Positions 44,830 to 57,429 of a stretch of DNA of 64,000 nt are shown piece by piece. The notes under the pieces were generated by a model. That model ran no database searches, was not told the DNA's origin, and saw only the letters and a list, made by a program, of their open reading frames with translations. Every line of letters starts with the position of its first letter. Positions within the stretch are counted from its first letter, which is position 1. The DNA is from Phocoena phocoena (taxonomy: Eukaryota > Chordata > Mammalia > Artiodactyla > Phocoenidae): contig NC_089240.1 in the NCBI RefSeq assembly GCF_963924675.1, forward strand, positions 121,029,680-121,093,679, read 5' to 3'. The position numbers and the translations under genes are program-made.

Positions 44830-46610
44830 CTGCAGTCTCACTGACACGTATTCTAACACTATTCTTGTAATGAATAGTGGTTATTTCATCATCTACACAG
44901 ATGATCCTTCAAACATTTCCAACACTTTAACCTCTCCTGGGTGTCCTTTGTTCCTCCCTACTGCGGCCACCTATTTCCATGGTCATACCCTAGACCTTAG
45001 AATTCCCAACACCTGGACTCCCTCCATCACCTCATTTTAGATCACCCATTCTGCAACCACCATTTCACTGTCCCTCATCATCCTTATGTCACCATTTTAA
45101 TCGTTAATCCATTTAAAATTCATGATCCATCACAGTATAATCATTTGGCTACATAAGTTCTCGACTCTCCTGGACTTCACTTGCTTCATCTTCTTTCTTT
45201 TTCTTACACATTGGGCAAAACCCATACGCTGGTTAAACTGAACTCTGTCTACCCTCACATTTCCCCATGAAGCTTATCCTGGCGGACACACAATTATGCT
45301 GAGCAGTCTCACTTTAAGTTGAGAATCACTATCTCAAGTGGGCATGTATTGCAACTTAGCAGTGATACTATTCATGATCGTTGCTCATAGGAAAGTATTT
45401 TACATCATCTTTCTCTGAAAACCCCCAACGCCATCCCCCATTCTCATTATCTGCTTATAATCCTTATTTCCTTCCCTTGCTTCCTATTAACTAAGAAAAT
45501 TAAAGAAATTAGAAGAGAATTTCCAAAAGCTCCCACCATCACAACTTGCTACCTACATCTGAACCCATTACTCTCCATCCTGTCTCCTGTTACAGTACAC
45601 GAAATAATGGTGTGCCTAGCTAAGGCCAGTCACTCCTACTGGGCACTGGATTATCACTTCTTGCCTATTTTTAGCAATTCTCACCTCTCTATCCTGCATC
45701 ACCGTTTTCCCCCTTTATTCTACCTCTTTTCCAAATTCATATAAAAACTCCTGACACACAGTTCTCTGTGTAGCTGTTAACCTGTGTCTCTTTGTTACAG
45801 CAAACACGTCAAAATTGCGGTCTATATCACTGTCTTCATTCTTCTCTTCTCATTCTCCTTGAATCCACTCTCATCTCCATTCCCTTGACCAAAACTGCTT
45901 TTATAAAGCTCACCAATGACCCCTAAATTGCTAAGCCCAATGTGATGTCTATCTTACTTTAAATATTAGCAGCAATTAACACAATGAATCACTCAGGCTT
46001 CCAAAAAACTCGCTTTTGGTTTACTGTAAAATCCTTCTCATTACTTTATACTGCTTTTTCCTCATCTTCCTGATCTCTAAACTTTGGAGTGCTCCAGGGC
46101 TCAGTCCTTGGATCTTTTCTCTTTTCTAGTTATACTCATTGCATTAGTAATCACAGCAAGTATTATAGTTTTCAATACCACCTATCTTGAGCATATATCC
46201 CTCTATTGAACTCTTGCCTCATACATCAAATGGCGAACTCAACACCCCCACCTGGATGCCTACGAATATGCAGATCTGATCTTTTCTTCTCCCTCAAACC
46301 TGCTCCTTCAACAGCCATTCTCATCTTAATTAATGGCAACTCTGTGCACACAGTGTTCAAGGACAAATATTCTGATATCATCTTTCATTCCCTTTTTCTC
46401 TTATTCCCTGCCTCCCCCTTGTCAGAAGGTCTTGTTGGCTCTAATTTTATTTATATCTGATTATTTCTAACTACCCACACTCCTATCACCCTGGTTCAAT
46501 ACCCCATCATCTCTTGCCTGGATTTCTTCTATAGCCTATATTGCTATAATAACCTCTTTTAATGAGGCTCCCTGCTTCTCCCTTGCCAAGCAATGATACA
46601 AACACAAACA
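44830..46610 (+). pseudogene. L2 LINE relic, sense, with RT remnant
   Basis: Sense L2 ORF2 order. A motif at 46086-46112 translates GVLQGSVLG, matching the G-V-P-Q-G-S-V-L-G box of L2/CR1 reverse transcriptase with Pro changed to Leu. It is preceded by 'AAAACTGCTTTTATAAAGCTCACCAATGAC' (split match). Stops in all frames. Confidence 0.75.
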
Positions 46611-46679
46611 GCTTGTAAGAGAACAGATAAAAGAGAGGTTAATTACGAATGACAGAATTAGGAAACACCCCAAGCAGGA

Positions 46680-46895
46680 TGCAGCATCCCAGCTCCAACA
46701 CTTCTTAATTGTGACTTGGAACAGGTTACCTAATCTCTGAAGGCTTCAGTTTCCTCACCTTTAAAATATGGATAATAAAAGGACCTGCTTCGTAGTGTCA
46801 TTCTAAGTATTGTAGAACTTAATACACGTAAAGTGGTTAGAAGAGTGCCTGAACATAGCAGTTGTCACATACCTATTAGATATTATTATCAGATG
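46680..46895 (+). mobile_element. MIR SINE remnant, sense
   Basis: 'CCCAGCTCCAACACTTCTTA', 'GGCTTCAGTTTCCTCACCT', 'AAAATATGGATAATAAAAGG' and 'AGAAGAGTGCCTGAACATAG' in MIR order. Confidence 0.8.
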
Positions 46896-46899
46896 AGCA

Positions 46900-47385
46900 A
46901 TGAAACACCAGTAGTTTCCACAAATAGATTATGTATAGAGATGGTTTTCTTTATGCAATAACGACCTTTTGAAAAATTTAAATGGGTATACAACAAAGCC
47001 ATGTTACATTTCATCTCTACAATTTAGAATTAGTGAGAATTTTAGTGGAGGCTATATTTACATTTATCTTTTTTGATCAGTGAAAAATGTTTCTTACAAT
47101 ATTAAATTACATATTTTAAGGATTACATAGGAGTTATTCTGTTCAATTCATTCAGTTTGCTGAATAGTTATAATCATATTTCCACTACCCTAATGAAGAT
47201 TATATACAATAAATGTTGATGCATAAGCTTTATATAAGGAAGACAAATTTTCTCTAATGTTAATTATATTGCACTTTGGGAAAAGCATAGAACTGTTTAA
47301 ATAGAAAACAGCTGCTAAGGCATTATTTTTCTATGTGTATTAAGAACACCTTGAGTAAAAGTAGGTTTCTGACATCTTATTTCTT
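46900..47385. other. No recognised feature
   Basis: AT-rich; nothing identifiable. Confidence 0.4.
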
Positions 47386-47439
47386 TTCTTCTTGCTATTC
47401 ATTACCATCTAAAATAATTTTCAATACATTTATCAGTGC

Positions 47440-47585
47440 TTACTCTATTTTCTGCTCCTCTCTCTCAAAAGAATGTAATCTCCCTGAGGCCAGTGTATAC
47501 AATCTTCTTGCTCTTCATTTTATGCTCAGCACCTACAATAGTGCCTGAACTTATAAAAACTTAATAAATATCTGTTGTAAGATTG
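47440..47585 (+). mobile_element. L2 3' end, sense
   Basis: 'AATGTAATCTCCCTGAGGCC' and 'GCACCTACAATAGTGCCTG', then 'CTTAATAAATATCTGTTG', the L2 3' terminus. Confidence 0.75.
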
Positions 47586-47589
47586 TACG

Positions 47590-49480
47590 AATGGATGCAT
47601 AGATACATGGAAGAACTAATAATTCTGAAATTCAGATGAAGCAGATTGAGGGCCCTGGTAACAATGAAGTTAATGCAGTTCATCAAAGGCAATGGGCCCA
47701 ATGATTCTAAATCCAATATTAACACAAAGTCAGCACTCTTTTTTTTCCTGGGATATGGGACTCATCCAGACTCATGTCCCATCTGGAGCGTGTATCATGG
47801 ATCAAGGGACTGGTTTTCAACCTGTTCTTTCCCAAAGACCTTATGTTTCTGAAACTTTCTTTTCATTTGTGTCTAGGGTAAGATTATTTCCACAAAATAG
47901 CAAATCACTGGACCATGTCATGTCAATACTTAACACTTCAGAATACTTCATATATCACATTTTCTAATAATTGATGTTATAATTTTTCTCAGCCTAGATA
48001 TATAGTTTCTGAAAGTTATTAATAATATTTTCAAAAGTTTTGATCTTTTTTTGAAACAAGTCTTGATATTCAATTTGTATGTATTTTATACATACAGATA
48101 CACATATATAATCCCAGACAAGGGCAAAAACAGTTTGTTTGTTTGTAGATGAGCTTATACTTCAAGATATACTGAGCAATTATCCAGTTGTTATTTGAGA
48201 TTGATTAGGTAATAGAAAAACCCATTGAAAAATGGCTAGGAAGTAAAATTGGAACAAAATAAAACATGAAAGATACAATGCTTCATTCAGGTTCCAGAAT
48301 ATATTAAGACTTGAGAGAGTAAATCCTGAGAAAGAAGTAATATTACTTAGAGGGGGCTTTTAAAAAGAGATATTTACCTCTCTGTAGAAAAGTATATCCT
48401 ACAGTATACATCAGAAGAATTATTCTAGTTAATGCCATTACCATTTTCTCAAATATTGGCCCACTTACTGCTGCCATAAAGTTATTTCTACTTTTATCTT
48501 TGGTGAAAAGTTTTAATAAGAGGAAACTGTAATGTAAATCTGTTTTCAGTGAAGGAGGTCAGACAAATAGGAAACAAAGTGTGAACAATAAACATTAATT
48601 TACAAAGGCCTTTAATCGACTGAATTCATCAAGAGGTAACAAGTAGATTTTTTTCCTTTTTCAAAGTTTAATTAGTATATTCTATTTGTTATTACATAGA
48701 AATAATGCATATTTCTAGTAATAATTATCAAAATGTTATATTTAAAGGCCTAACATCTTTATGCATACTGAATACCGTGTTATATATCATTATTCATCGT
48801 TGATCAAAATGCCATAAATTTACATACATCATGTTCTCACTTTACAAAATTAAGTAGAGAACCAAAAAGAACCCACCCTCTAAAACCTACTCCAGAATTA
48901 ACGAACTCTTCATGTTCTCTGTTAATACAGTTAAAGATACCAGCACAGGAGGTTAAAGACAAACATGTGGCCAAATCATTTGTGTTCAGTGTATAAGAAT
49001 ATCAACAAAAAATGAAATCCATTTTTTATTGTTCTAATAAATTTAAAGGATTTGACTGAATGGATTTGCAATGGTGCCATATAGATATGGATACACCTAA
49101 ATTTTAGAGAGTAATGGAAAATTCAAAATACTATAGATTAACATAACACTTGTTTCAACAGGGCATACGAAGTAATACCTAGAAAGCATGGGTATTACAC
49201 TAACAAAAAATCATAGGGATTATACAAAACTTTGATCTTCTACCATTGCTAACAAGACTGAGCCAAAAATGGTGTATACCAACACAAAAGGAGAGAGTAG
49301 CTGCAAATGACTAGACTATGTATTTTAAGGAGCCAGCAAATGCAAAACTAGCACTGTGAAATTACCTGCCAGATTCAGTAGCAACTTTACAAGTCAATAT
49401 TAATTTATAGTTCAAGATAAGTGATTTTTTTCTCAAAAATATTTAATCTCTAATATGTATGCTTCCAAAAATATTTGGTT
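47590..49480. other. No recognised feature
   Basis: About 1.9 kb of AT-rich DNA with no repeat landmarks, exons or RNA genes that I can support. Confidence 0.4.
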
Positions 49481-49487
49481 ATTTCCT

Positions 49488-49985
49488 TAAAATATTAAAC
49501 ATACATCTACTATATGGTTCAGCAATTCCCCTCCTAAGTATATACCCGTGAGAATGAAAACCATACGTTCACACAGAAACTTATAACAAATGTTCATAGC
49601 AGCATTATTTATAATATCCCCAAAGTGGAAACAACCCAAATGTCCATCAGTGGATGAATGGATAAATAAAATGTCATTTACCCATACAATGTAATATTAT
49701 TCTGTGGTAAAAATAGAATGAAGTACTGATGGATGCTACAACATTGATCAATTTTGAAAATATTTACTAAGTGAAATAAGTCAGTCAAGAGGGACCACTG
49801 GGTGAAGGGGGAGACGGGAGATAATTGCTAATAGCTATGGAGTTTCTTCTGGGCATAATAACAATGGTCTGGAATTAAAATGTGGTAATGGTTTCACAAC
49901 TCTGTAAAATATTTTAAAAATCACTGAGTCATAACCTTTAAGGTATATGAAATACATCTCAATAACGCTGTTATTTAAAAATAAT
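49488..49985 (+). mobile_element. L1M 3' end, sense
   Basis: 'ATATGGTTCAGCAATTCCCC', 'GCAGCATTATTTATAATATCC', 'AAATGTCCATCAGTGGATGA' and 'TGAAATAAGTCAGTCAAGAG' in sense 3' order. Confidence 0.85.
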
Positions 49986-49989
49986 AACA

Positions 49990-50940
49990 GGGGTGACATC
50001 AGCAAGATGGTGGAATAGGAGGTCCCGCTCATATCCTCCCTCCACAACAATAACTTGGCAGCCATCCATGGACAAAAGTGCCTTTGTGGGAACTCTGGGA
50101 TCCAGGTAGGAGGCTGCGAATCCCTGATGGGGTCCAACCCAGCAGAGTTGTTTTTAGAAGGCAGACACCCCCAGGCAGCAGACTTGCCAACCATGATCCT
50201 GGCTACAGACCCAGAAACAGCTTCATAGCCCCTGTGGACTCACACCTCAGCCCCATTTGTCCTTGGTTCTGCCACCAGCACCCTACAACAAGAGACCCGT
50301 GAGGAGTCATGCCCACTTGTGTCTCGGGTAAAAGGCCCACAGACCTTGGTCTTGGCTGTGGACACTGAAGTGGCCTGTGACCCATCTCCAGCATTGCTCA
50401 GGCATAGTCTGGGAGCCCCTAGAGGTCAGCCTGCCAAACTCAGTCTGACTGTAGATTTTGAAACAGCCCTATAACTGGGCTCTGGCCCCTCGCAGCTGCA
50501 GTCTGCGAAGCAGTCCTGCCCACCCAGGCTCCCGGCAGAAGACACTCCTGTCTGTACCCCTGGAGATCCTAAAAGGGCACTAGAAGTCGTCCCCAGCTCC
50601 TTCTAGCCATAGTCAGCAAGAAATCGTGCCTGCCTAGGAACCCACCTAGGGACTCAGCAGGACCACTCCAACTTAACAATTTATTACAGGCACACTGTCT
50701 GAGGACCGAACCGTGAACATGGGAATTGACCCTTGACCCAGTGCCACCCTACTGAATAAGGTCCTGGAGGCAGTCCCATCCACCCAAAGACCTGATAAGA
50801 TCCATGCCTAAGCCCCTGGTAATAGGCCTGCCAACCGCAGACTCCCCTGTGGACCCAGCAACAGCCTCATAACCTGCCTCAAACCCAGCAAAATTGCAAT
50901 TCCAGAGGTAATCCCATCAGCCTGGAGAGGCAACAGGAGA
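49990..50940 (+). mobile_element. L1M-type 5' UTR with imperfect internal repeats
   Basis: Starts 'GGGGTGACATCAGCAAGATGG', the usual 'AAGATGGxxGAATAGGA' L1 5' start. It then repeats a theme of 'GACCCAGAAACAGCTTCATAG' / 'GATTTTGAAACAGCCCTATAA' / 'GACCCAGCAACAGCCTCATA' at about 50208, 50455 and 50860. Non-coding promoter region of an old L1. Confidence 0.7.
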
Positions 50941-52742
50941 CGGTATATATACTTGCTACAGTAATCAAGACAGTGTAGTACCAGTGAAGGAATAGACAAC
51001 TAGATCAATGGAACAAAACAGAGAGCCCACAAATAGACCCACATGAATAGAGTCAACTGAGCCTTGATGACGGAGCAAAGGCAGTACAATGGAGCAAAGA
51101 CTGTCTTTTCAACAAACGATGCTGGAACAACTAGACATCCATACGCAAAAAAATAAATCTAGACACAGGCCTTACACCTTACACAAAACTTAGCTCAAAA
51201 TGGATCGCAGAACTAAATGTAAAACACAAAACTATAAAACTTCTAGAAGATAACACAGGAGAAAGTCTCCATGACCTTGGATATGGCAAAGATTTTTAGA
51301 TACAACACCAAAGGTACAGTCCATGAAAGAAAGATTCAATAAGCTAGACATCATTAAAATTTTAAAGTTCTGCTCTGTGAAAGACACTGTCAACAGAATA
51401 AAAAGATAAGCCACAGACTGGGAGAATATTTTTTTGTGGTACGCAAGCCTCTCACTGTTGTGGCCTCTCCCGCTGCGGAGCACAGGCTCCGGACGCGCAG
51501 GCTCAGCGGCCATGGCTCACGGGCACAGCCGCTCTGCGGCATGTGGGGTCTTCCCGGACTGGGGCACGAACCCGTGTCCCCTGCATCGGCAGGCGGACTC
51601 TCAACCACTGCGCCACCAGGGGAGCCCGGGAGAAAATAGTTTTGAAAGACATATCTGATAAAGATTGTTATCCAAAACACATAAAACCCTTAAAACTCAA
51701 TAATAGGAAAACAGACAATCCAGTTTAAAAGGGAGCCAAAGACCTTAACAGGCACTTCACTGAAGGAGATATAGAGATGTCAAGTAAGCACATGAAAAGC
51801 TGCTTCACATCATATATCATCATTGCAAATTAAAACAATGAGATACCACTACATACCTATTAAAATGGCTAAAATCTGTAACACTGACAACAGCCAATAC
51901 TCGTGAGGATGTGGGACAACAAGAAATCTCTTTCATGGCTGGTGGGAATGCAAAGTGATACAGCCACTTTGGAAGACAGTTTGTCCATTTTTTGGGAAAT
52001 TAAACATACTAAACACATGATCCAACAATCATGTGCCTTGGTATTTAGCCAAAGGAGTTGATAACTTACGTCCACACAAAACCCTGCACTCAGATCTTTA
52101 TAGCAGCTTTATTCATAAATGCCAACACTTGGAAGCAACTAAGATGTCCCTCAGTAGGTAAATGGGTAAACAAACTGTGGTCCGTCCAGACAATGGAATA
52201 TTATTCGGCGCTGAAAAGAAATAAGCTATCGAGCCATGAAAAGACAAGGAGGAATCTTAAATATATATTACTATGTGAAAGAAGTCCTTATGAAAAGGCT
52301 ACATACTCTAAGATTCCAACTATATGGCATTCTGGAAAAAGTAAAACTGATACATACAGTGAAAATATCAGCAGTTGCCAGGGGTTGGGGGGAGGAAGGG
52401 ATACATAGGTGGAGAACAGAGGATCTTTAGGGCAGTCAAACTACTCTGTATGATCATTCTAATGGTGGATGTCTTATCAGTCGTGTCATTATAAATCTGT
52501 CCAAACCTACAGAACATACAATACCACGAGTGAGCCCAAATGTAAACCATGCGCTCTAGTTGATAATGATGTGTCAAAGTAGGGTCATCAATTGTAACAA
52601 AGGTACCACTCTGGTGGGGGTGTTGATAGTGGGAGAGGCTATGCTTGTGTGGGGACAGGGGGCATATGGGAAATCTCTGTACTTTCTGCTCAATCTTGCT
52701 GTGAAACTAAAACTATTCTAAAAAATAGTCTACTTTAAAAAT
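50941..52742 (+). pseudogene. 3' half of L1 ORF2 plus 3' UTR, joined directly to the 5' UTR
   Basis: Picks up in ORF2 at 'CTTGCTACAGTAATCAAGAC' and runs through 'GATCAATGGAACAAAACAGAG', 'GGTGGGAATGCAAAGTGATA', 'AATGGAATATTATTCGGCG' and the 3' UTR, ending in 'CTACTTTAAAAATA'. ORF1, the endonuclease and the RT core are missing between this and the 5' UTR at 49990-50940. Interrupted by a SINE at 51431-51627. Confidence 0.85.
51431..51627 (-). mobile_element. CHR-type SINE, antisense, short form
   Basis: Right end CGCCACCAGGGGAGCCC is the reverse complement of the SINE start; the left end is a T run. Flanking GGGAGAATATT (51420-51430) and GGGAGAAAATA (51628-51638) form an imperfect TSD inside the L1. 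Open frames across it are artefacts. Confidence 0.93.
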
Positions 52743-52744
52743 AG

Positions 52745-53125
52745 GGGAGAACATAGCTATGGCTAACGGTATGCATCCTGACCATCTAACATAACTGAAC
52801 TGTGAAATGAGCACCAAAGTAACCGTTACTGTCCCTGAGAGGGCTGTGTTATTGGCCATCAGAAGTGAAATACTAAAACCTGCAATGAAGTGGGGTTAAA
52901 ATAAATGTGGTAAATGAATTAAATCAAAATTCTCTACAAATCCCCAAACTAGACGACAATGGAGCAACACTCGAAGAACTCTAAAGACAAATGCACTCTA
53001 CATCCTGTATATGGTTCTTCACTGGAAAAGGCGAATGAATGAAAAGCCACACTAATCAGGACTCAGAAATTTTGAACTTGTTACTTTTTATGAATAAACC
53101 ATTTGAAGACCTGTAACAGAACTTT
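52745..53125. other. No recognised feature
   Basis: Between two L1 segments; no repeat or gene recognised. Confidence 0.4.
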
Positions 53126-53129
53126 AGAA

Positions 53130-54545
53130 AATGAAGCAAAATTACTTAACAGCAGAACGCACATTCCTCGGATGTGCACATGGAATATTCTCTAGAATCA
53201 GCCATATATTAGTCCACAAAACAAAACTCAGTTCATTTAAAAAGACTGAAATCATACAAAGTATCTTCTCTGACCCCAATGGGATGAAATTAGAGTCCAC
53301 TGCAAAGAAAACAAACAACTTTGAAAATCCACAGTGTGTGGAATTTGAACAACACGTTTTTTTAAAAATGAATATTGGGTATTTATTGTTGCATTAAGAA
53401 CCGTACTGGCTGCTGAGAAGTATAAGACACAAAGAGTTACAGTCTAGTTAGTGTAATAAGAACAATATGCCCTTAAATAACCAATGGGTCAAAGTAGAAA
53501 TCACGAGGAAAATTAGAAAGTACTTAGAGATGAATGAAAATGACAACACAACATGCCAAAATTTACGGAATGCAGCAAGGGCAGGGATCAAAGGAAATTT
53601 TACAGCTGTAAATGCAAATCTATAAACGAATTTTACATCTTGAGGAACTAGAAAAAGGAGAAGAAAACTAAAAAGAAGAGCAAACAAAACCCAAAGCTAG
53701 CAGAAGGAAGAAAATAATAAACATTAGGGTAGAGAGAAAAAAATAGAGAAGAGTAAAACAATAAAGAGAATCAACAAAACCAAAAGCTGATTCCTTGAAA
53801 AGATCAACAAAATTGACAAACCTTTAGTCAGGCTGACAAAGAAAAAAATAAGAGAAAGAAGGTGAAGATAACTGAAGTCAGAAATGTTGTAGGGACATAA
53901 CTACCAACCTTACAGATATAAAAAGGATTATACGAGAAGACTATAAATAATTCTACATCAAAAAATTAGATAATCTGGCTGAAACAGACAAATTCCTAAA
54001 ATATACAAATTATCTAAATTGATTCAAGAAGATAATAGAAAATCTCAACAGACCTGCAACAAGTAAAGAGATTAAATCAGTAACCAAAAACCTCCCAACA
54101 AAGAAAAGTATAGGATCAGATGGCTTCACTGTTGAATTCTACCAAACAAAGCAGAATTATCAACAATCTTTCTCAAACTCTTCCAAGAAACAGAAGAGGA
54201 GAGAGTACTTCCTAACTCATTCTACAAGGCCAATATTACTCTGATACTAAAGGCAGATAAAGATATCACAAGAAAAGAAAATCACAGACCAAATATCCCT
54301 TATGAATAAAGATGCAAAAATCCTCAACAAAATATTAGCAAACCAAATCCAACAGCAAATTAAAAGGATTATATACCATGATCAAGTTCAATTGATCCCA
54401 GGGATGCAAGGATGGGTCAACATAAGAAAAATCAACCGATGTAATACCAAAGAGGGATAAAAGCACATGATTATCTCATATGATGTAGAAAAGGCATTTG
54501 ACAAAGTTTATCACGCTTTCATGATAAAAAAAAAAAGACTGGGAA
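53130..54545 (+). mobile_element. L1 ORF2 fragment, sense
   Basis: Endonuclease-to-RT part: 'ATATTCTCTAGAATCAGCCA', 'AAAGAGAATCAACAAAACCA', 'GATGCAAAAATCCTCAACAA' and 'GAAAAGGCATTTGACAAAG', ending at an A run (54528-54537). Many stops. Confidence 0.85.
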
Positions 54546-54587
54546 ATAGGAATAGACAGGAACTTTCTCATCATGACCAAAGGCATT

Positions 54588-54735
54588 GTATTAGTTCACT
54601 AAGGCTGCCTTAGCAAAGTACTGTCTCATAGTTCTGGAGGCCAGAAGTCCAAGATCAAGGCGTCAGCAGAGCTGGTTCGTTCTGAGTGCCGTGAGGAAGA
54701 ATCTGTTTCATGCCTCTCCCATAGCTTCTAATGGT
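54588..54735 (-). mobile_element. MaLR-type LTR fragment, antisense
   Basis: 'TGTATTAGTTCACTAAGGCTGCC', 'CATAGTTCTGGAGGCCAGAA', 'TCCAAGATCAAGGCGTCAGC', same family type as 20708-20935. Confidence 0.65.
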
Positions 54736-54775
54736 GTGTGTGTGCGCGCACGTGCGTGTACACATGCATTAATAC
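54735..54775. repeat. TG/CG alternating run
   Basis: TGTGTGTGTGCGCGCACGTG and following GCGTGTACACATGC: alternating purine-pyrimidine with CG steps. Confidence 0.8.
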
Positions 54776-54829
54776 ATATAACTAAATGATGTGTAAGTGA
54801 TTAAAAATAAGTGAATGCATGCTATAATA

Positions 54830-55945
54830 TGCCAGAGAGTGTAAGTGCTCTGAAGAAAAATAAAGCAGGGTAACAGGATAGGGAGTGTCTACAGGGGTTA
54901 CTGTTTTTCATGAGGTAGATAAAGTCGCTCTGGTAAGACAAAATCTGACAAGAGACCTGATGAATACACTGGTAATTTAATCTTTGCAAATATCTGGAGG
55001 AAAAGCATTCCAGATGAAAATAATACAAAATCTTTGAGAAAGGAACTTGTTAGTCATGTTTGAGTTGCAGGAAGGAAACTATTATGGCTGTAAGTGAAAT
55101 GAACAAGGCGGGCAGTGGGAGGAGATAAGGTCAGAGATGTAAGAAGCCAGGTACCATGAGAATAGAGTAAGGCCATGGGATTTTGCTCTGAATGAGATGG
55201 GAAGCCATTGGAGAGTTGAAAGTAAAGATGTGACATGAGCTGTTTTATATTTTCAAAGGATCACTTTCTCTACTTTGTGGGATGAGGATAGATGGAGAAA
55301 AAGCAATTAGGTGGCTACCACACACTTTCATAGGTAGTGATTTAGACAAGGGTGTCAGTGGTGTAGTGGTGAGAAGTGGTCATAATCTGGATATATTTTG
55401 AAAGTATGAGTGCTAAAATTTGTTGGATTTATTATGAGGTGTGAGAGAATGAGAGAAGGCAAAAATAACACTATTTTTTTGCCTATGCACCTGGAAACAT
55501 AGAGTTGGCATTTATTGAGATGGAGAAGGTTTAGAGAAGGGACTGGGAGCTTAGTTTTGATATACTAAGTTGGAGATGCCAATTAGACATCTACGTGGAG
55601 ATGTAGACAGTTGTATGTGAATGTCTGGACTCAGGAGAGAACTTGGGTGAGAGATACATACACTTCGGGGACCTAAGTTTATAGATGTAATTTCAATCAT
55701 GGGGCTAAATGAGTCACCTAGGATTAAGTGTAGATAGAGGACAGCATAAGTCCAAGGACTGCCTTGATGTCCTCAGCATTAAGAGGTTTGGATGAGGACA
55801 CAGAGGTAACAGATGAGGCTAGGAAACAATGCTCATTGTGGTAGGAGGAAATATAAGGGAGACTGATGTCCTGGGAAGCTAAAACTGTGTCAGGAAAGTG
55901 GGAATATGCAAATTGCATAAAAGTAGTCAACCAGATCTAGAGGTT
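54830..55945 (-). pseudogene. L2 LINE relic, antisense, over 1 kb
   Basis: Antisense L2 order: 'AAGAAAAATAAAGCAGGGTAA', 'GGGAAGCCATTGGAGAGTTG', 'TAAGTTGGAGATGCCAATTAG', 'GTAGATAGAGGACAGCATAAG', 'CAAGGACTGCCTTGATGTCCTC' (the degenerate RT G-x-x-Q-G-S box) and 'GACTGATGTCCTGGGAAGC'. One of the longest L2 copies here. Confidence 0.78.
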
Positions 55946-56139
55946 AATTCTTCCAGTATACACAAGTTTGCCCTGCTGGAAAACTGCATTCTTTCATTGA
56001 TGGCTCCAAAGCTATCCTGTGGGAAATAATTTCCATGGTACATTAAGTCTACAGTCATGATTCTGACCAAAAAAGGAGTGAATGAAAAATGGGATCAATG
56101 TGATTGGAGGCCTGACGTTTCACTGTCCTGTGAGCATGC

Positions 56140-56203
56140 CCCCTCCACTTTCTTTTTTCCTTTTTCCCCTCCACTTTCTTTTTTCCTTTTTCCCCTCCAC
56201 TTT
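56140..56203. repeat. 26-bp homopyrimidine tandem repeat, about 2.5 copies
   Basis: The unit CCCCTCCACTTTC plus TTTTTTCCTTTTT occurs at 56140-56165 and 56166-56191 without mismatch, then a partial copy follows. The plus strand is almost pure C/T. Confidence 0.9.
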
Positions 56204-57005
56204 CATTACAAACTTTTATTCCTACCGTCGATTTTCCTGAATAACAGTAAATGTCACATTTTCAGGTCAAGTTACTAAGCAAATGCCAGGTATTTAGTAA
56301 CAGTTAAGATTTTGAAAGACTTAAGAGAAAAACCGCACATCTAAATCACTCTGAAAACTCTCCCAGGAAAATCTGGCTCTTTAACTTGATGATTCGCCCC
56401 CTTGGACATGAATGCATTATTACTGTTTAACATATCAATTTTCAGACTGGGAAATATTTCTATTTGATTCATTTCCGACTCATAATTATGTTTGACTGAC
56501 TATTTTTTTGGAGCGTTTCTATTTGCTTTTCCTGTTGGCACTGTGCAAAGTAACTCTGGCATTTAGAACAAAAAGCTGTCTGTTCATTTTATTACCCTAG
56601 ATTGAATTTGTAAACATATATTTATACCTGGGTCATATTTCATCTCCTTGAAGCCATGTTCGTGTTATAGGCTCTTTCTGTCTCATAGAAGACAGAAAGG
56701 TTTTTGTAAGGTTTCTACTGGCTGCTTCTTTCACCATTGTTCCATAGGAAGTAATGAACTCGAGGGAGCTGGCTGACGATTCTGATCCACTCATTAAGTC
56801 CCATTACCTCAGCAGACAACGTAACTGATTATTGGAGATCACATTTTGAACGCTTCTTAACAACTTGGCAACTTTCAAATTCAGAAGCCAAGAGAGAAAG
56901 TTAACTGAAAAGTTAACTAATATCAAAAGGAATATAAAGAAAACAATAACTGACCTTAACTCATTTTAGGAAACAACCCCAGAAGACTTACTGAAAGGGA
57001 TTCAT
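56204..57005. other. No recognised feature
   Basis: Low repeat content and no exon that I can support. Confidence 0.4.
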
Positions 57006-57009
57006 TATT

Positions 57010-57195
57010 AATAAAGCTACCATCTATAAATCATCTACTGTGTGGCATGTACTTTACTAACACCCTCTCATTTAATCCTAAAATAACTCTGCCAGGTAGC
57101 TCTTATCCGCCAATCACAAATGAGGAAATTGAGGCACAGAGAAGTTAATTACCTGCTCAAGAGTACACAGATAAACAAGAGGTGGCAGTTTCCTC
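57010..57195 (-). mobile_element. MIR SINE remnant, antisense
   Basis: 'GTGTGGCATGTACTTTACTA', 'AAATGAGGAAATTGAGGCACAG', 'GAGAAGTTAATTACCTGCTC' in antisense MIR order. Confidence 0.8.
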
Positions 57196-57425
57196 ACCTT
57201 TTTCATGATTGTAATCAAATAACACCTTCTTGGTGAGGCCTTCGCTACCACACCCCGCAGCACACCCTTTCCTTTCACCTTATTTATTTTTATCCATAGA
57301 ACTTAGCATCTAACTTACTATAATTCACTCATATATTCCAGTCGTTGTCTGTCTCCCTCCTCTACAAGATCAATCTATGGGGCAGTGCCTGACACATAGA
57401 GGGGTCGAGATAAGTATCCCTTGAA
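57196..57425 (+). mobile_element. L2 3' end, sense
   Basis: 'CACCTTCTTGGTGAGGCCTTC', 'CTTATTTATTTTTATCCATAG', 'GCAGTGCCTGACACATAGAG'. Confidence 0.75.
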
Positions 57426-57429
57426 GATG

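Noticed and set aside
49990..50940. Spaced repeats as a possible array (CRISPR-like)
   Set aside because: Repeats are imperfect, irregularly spaced and explained by an L1 5' UTR; the genome is mammalian.
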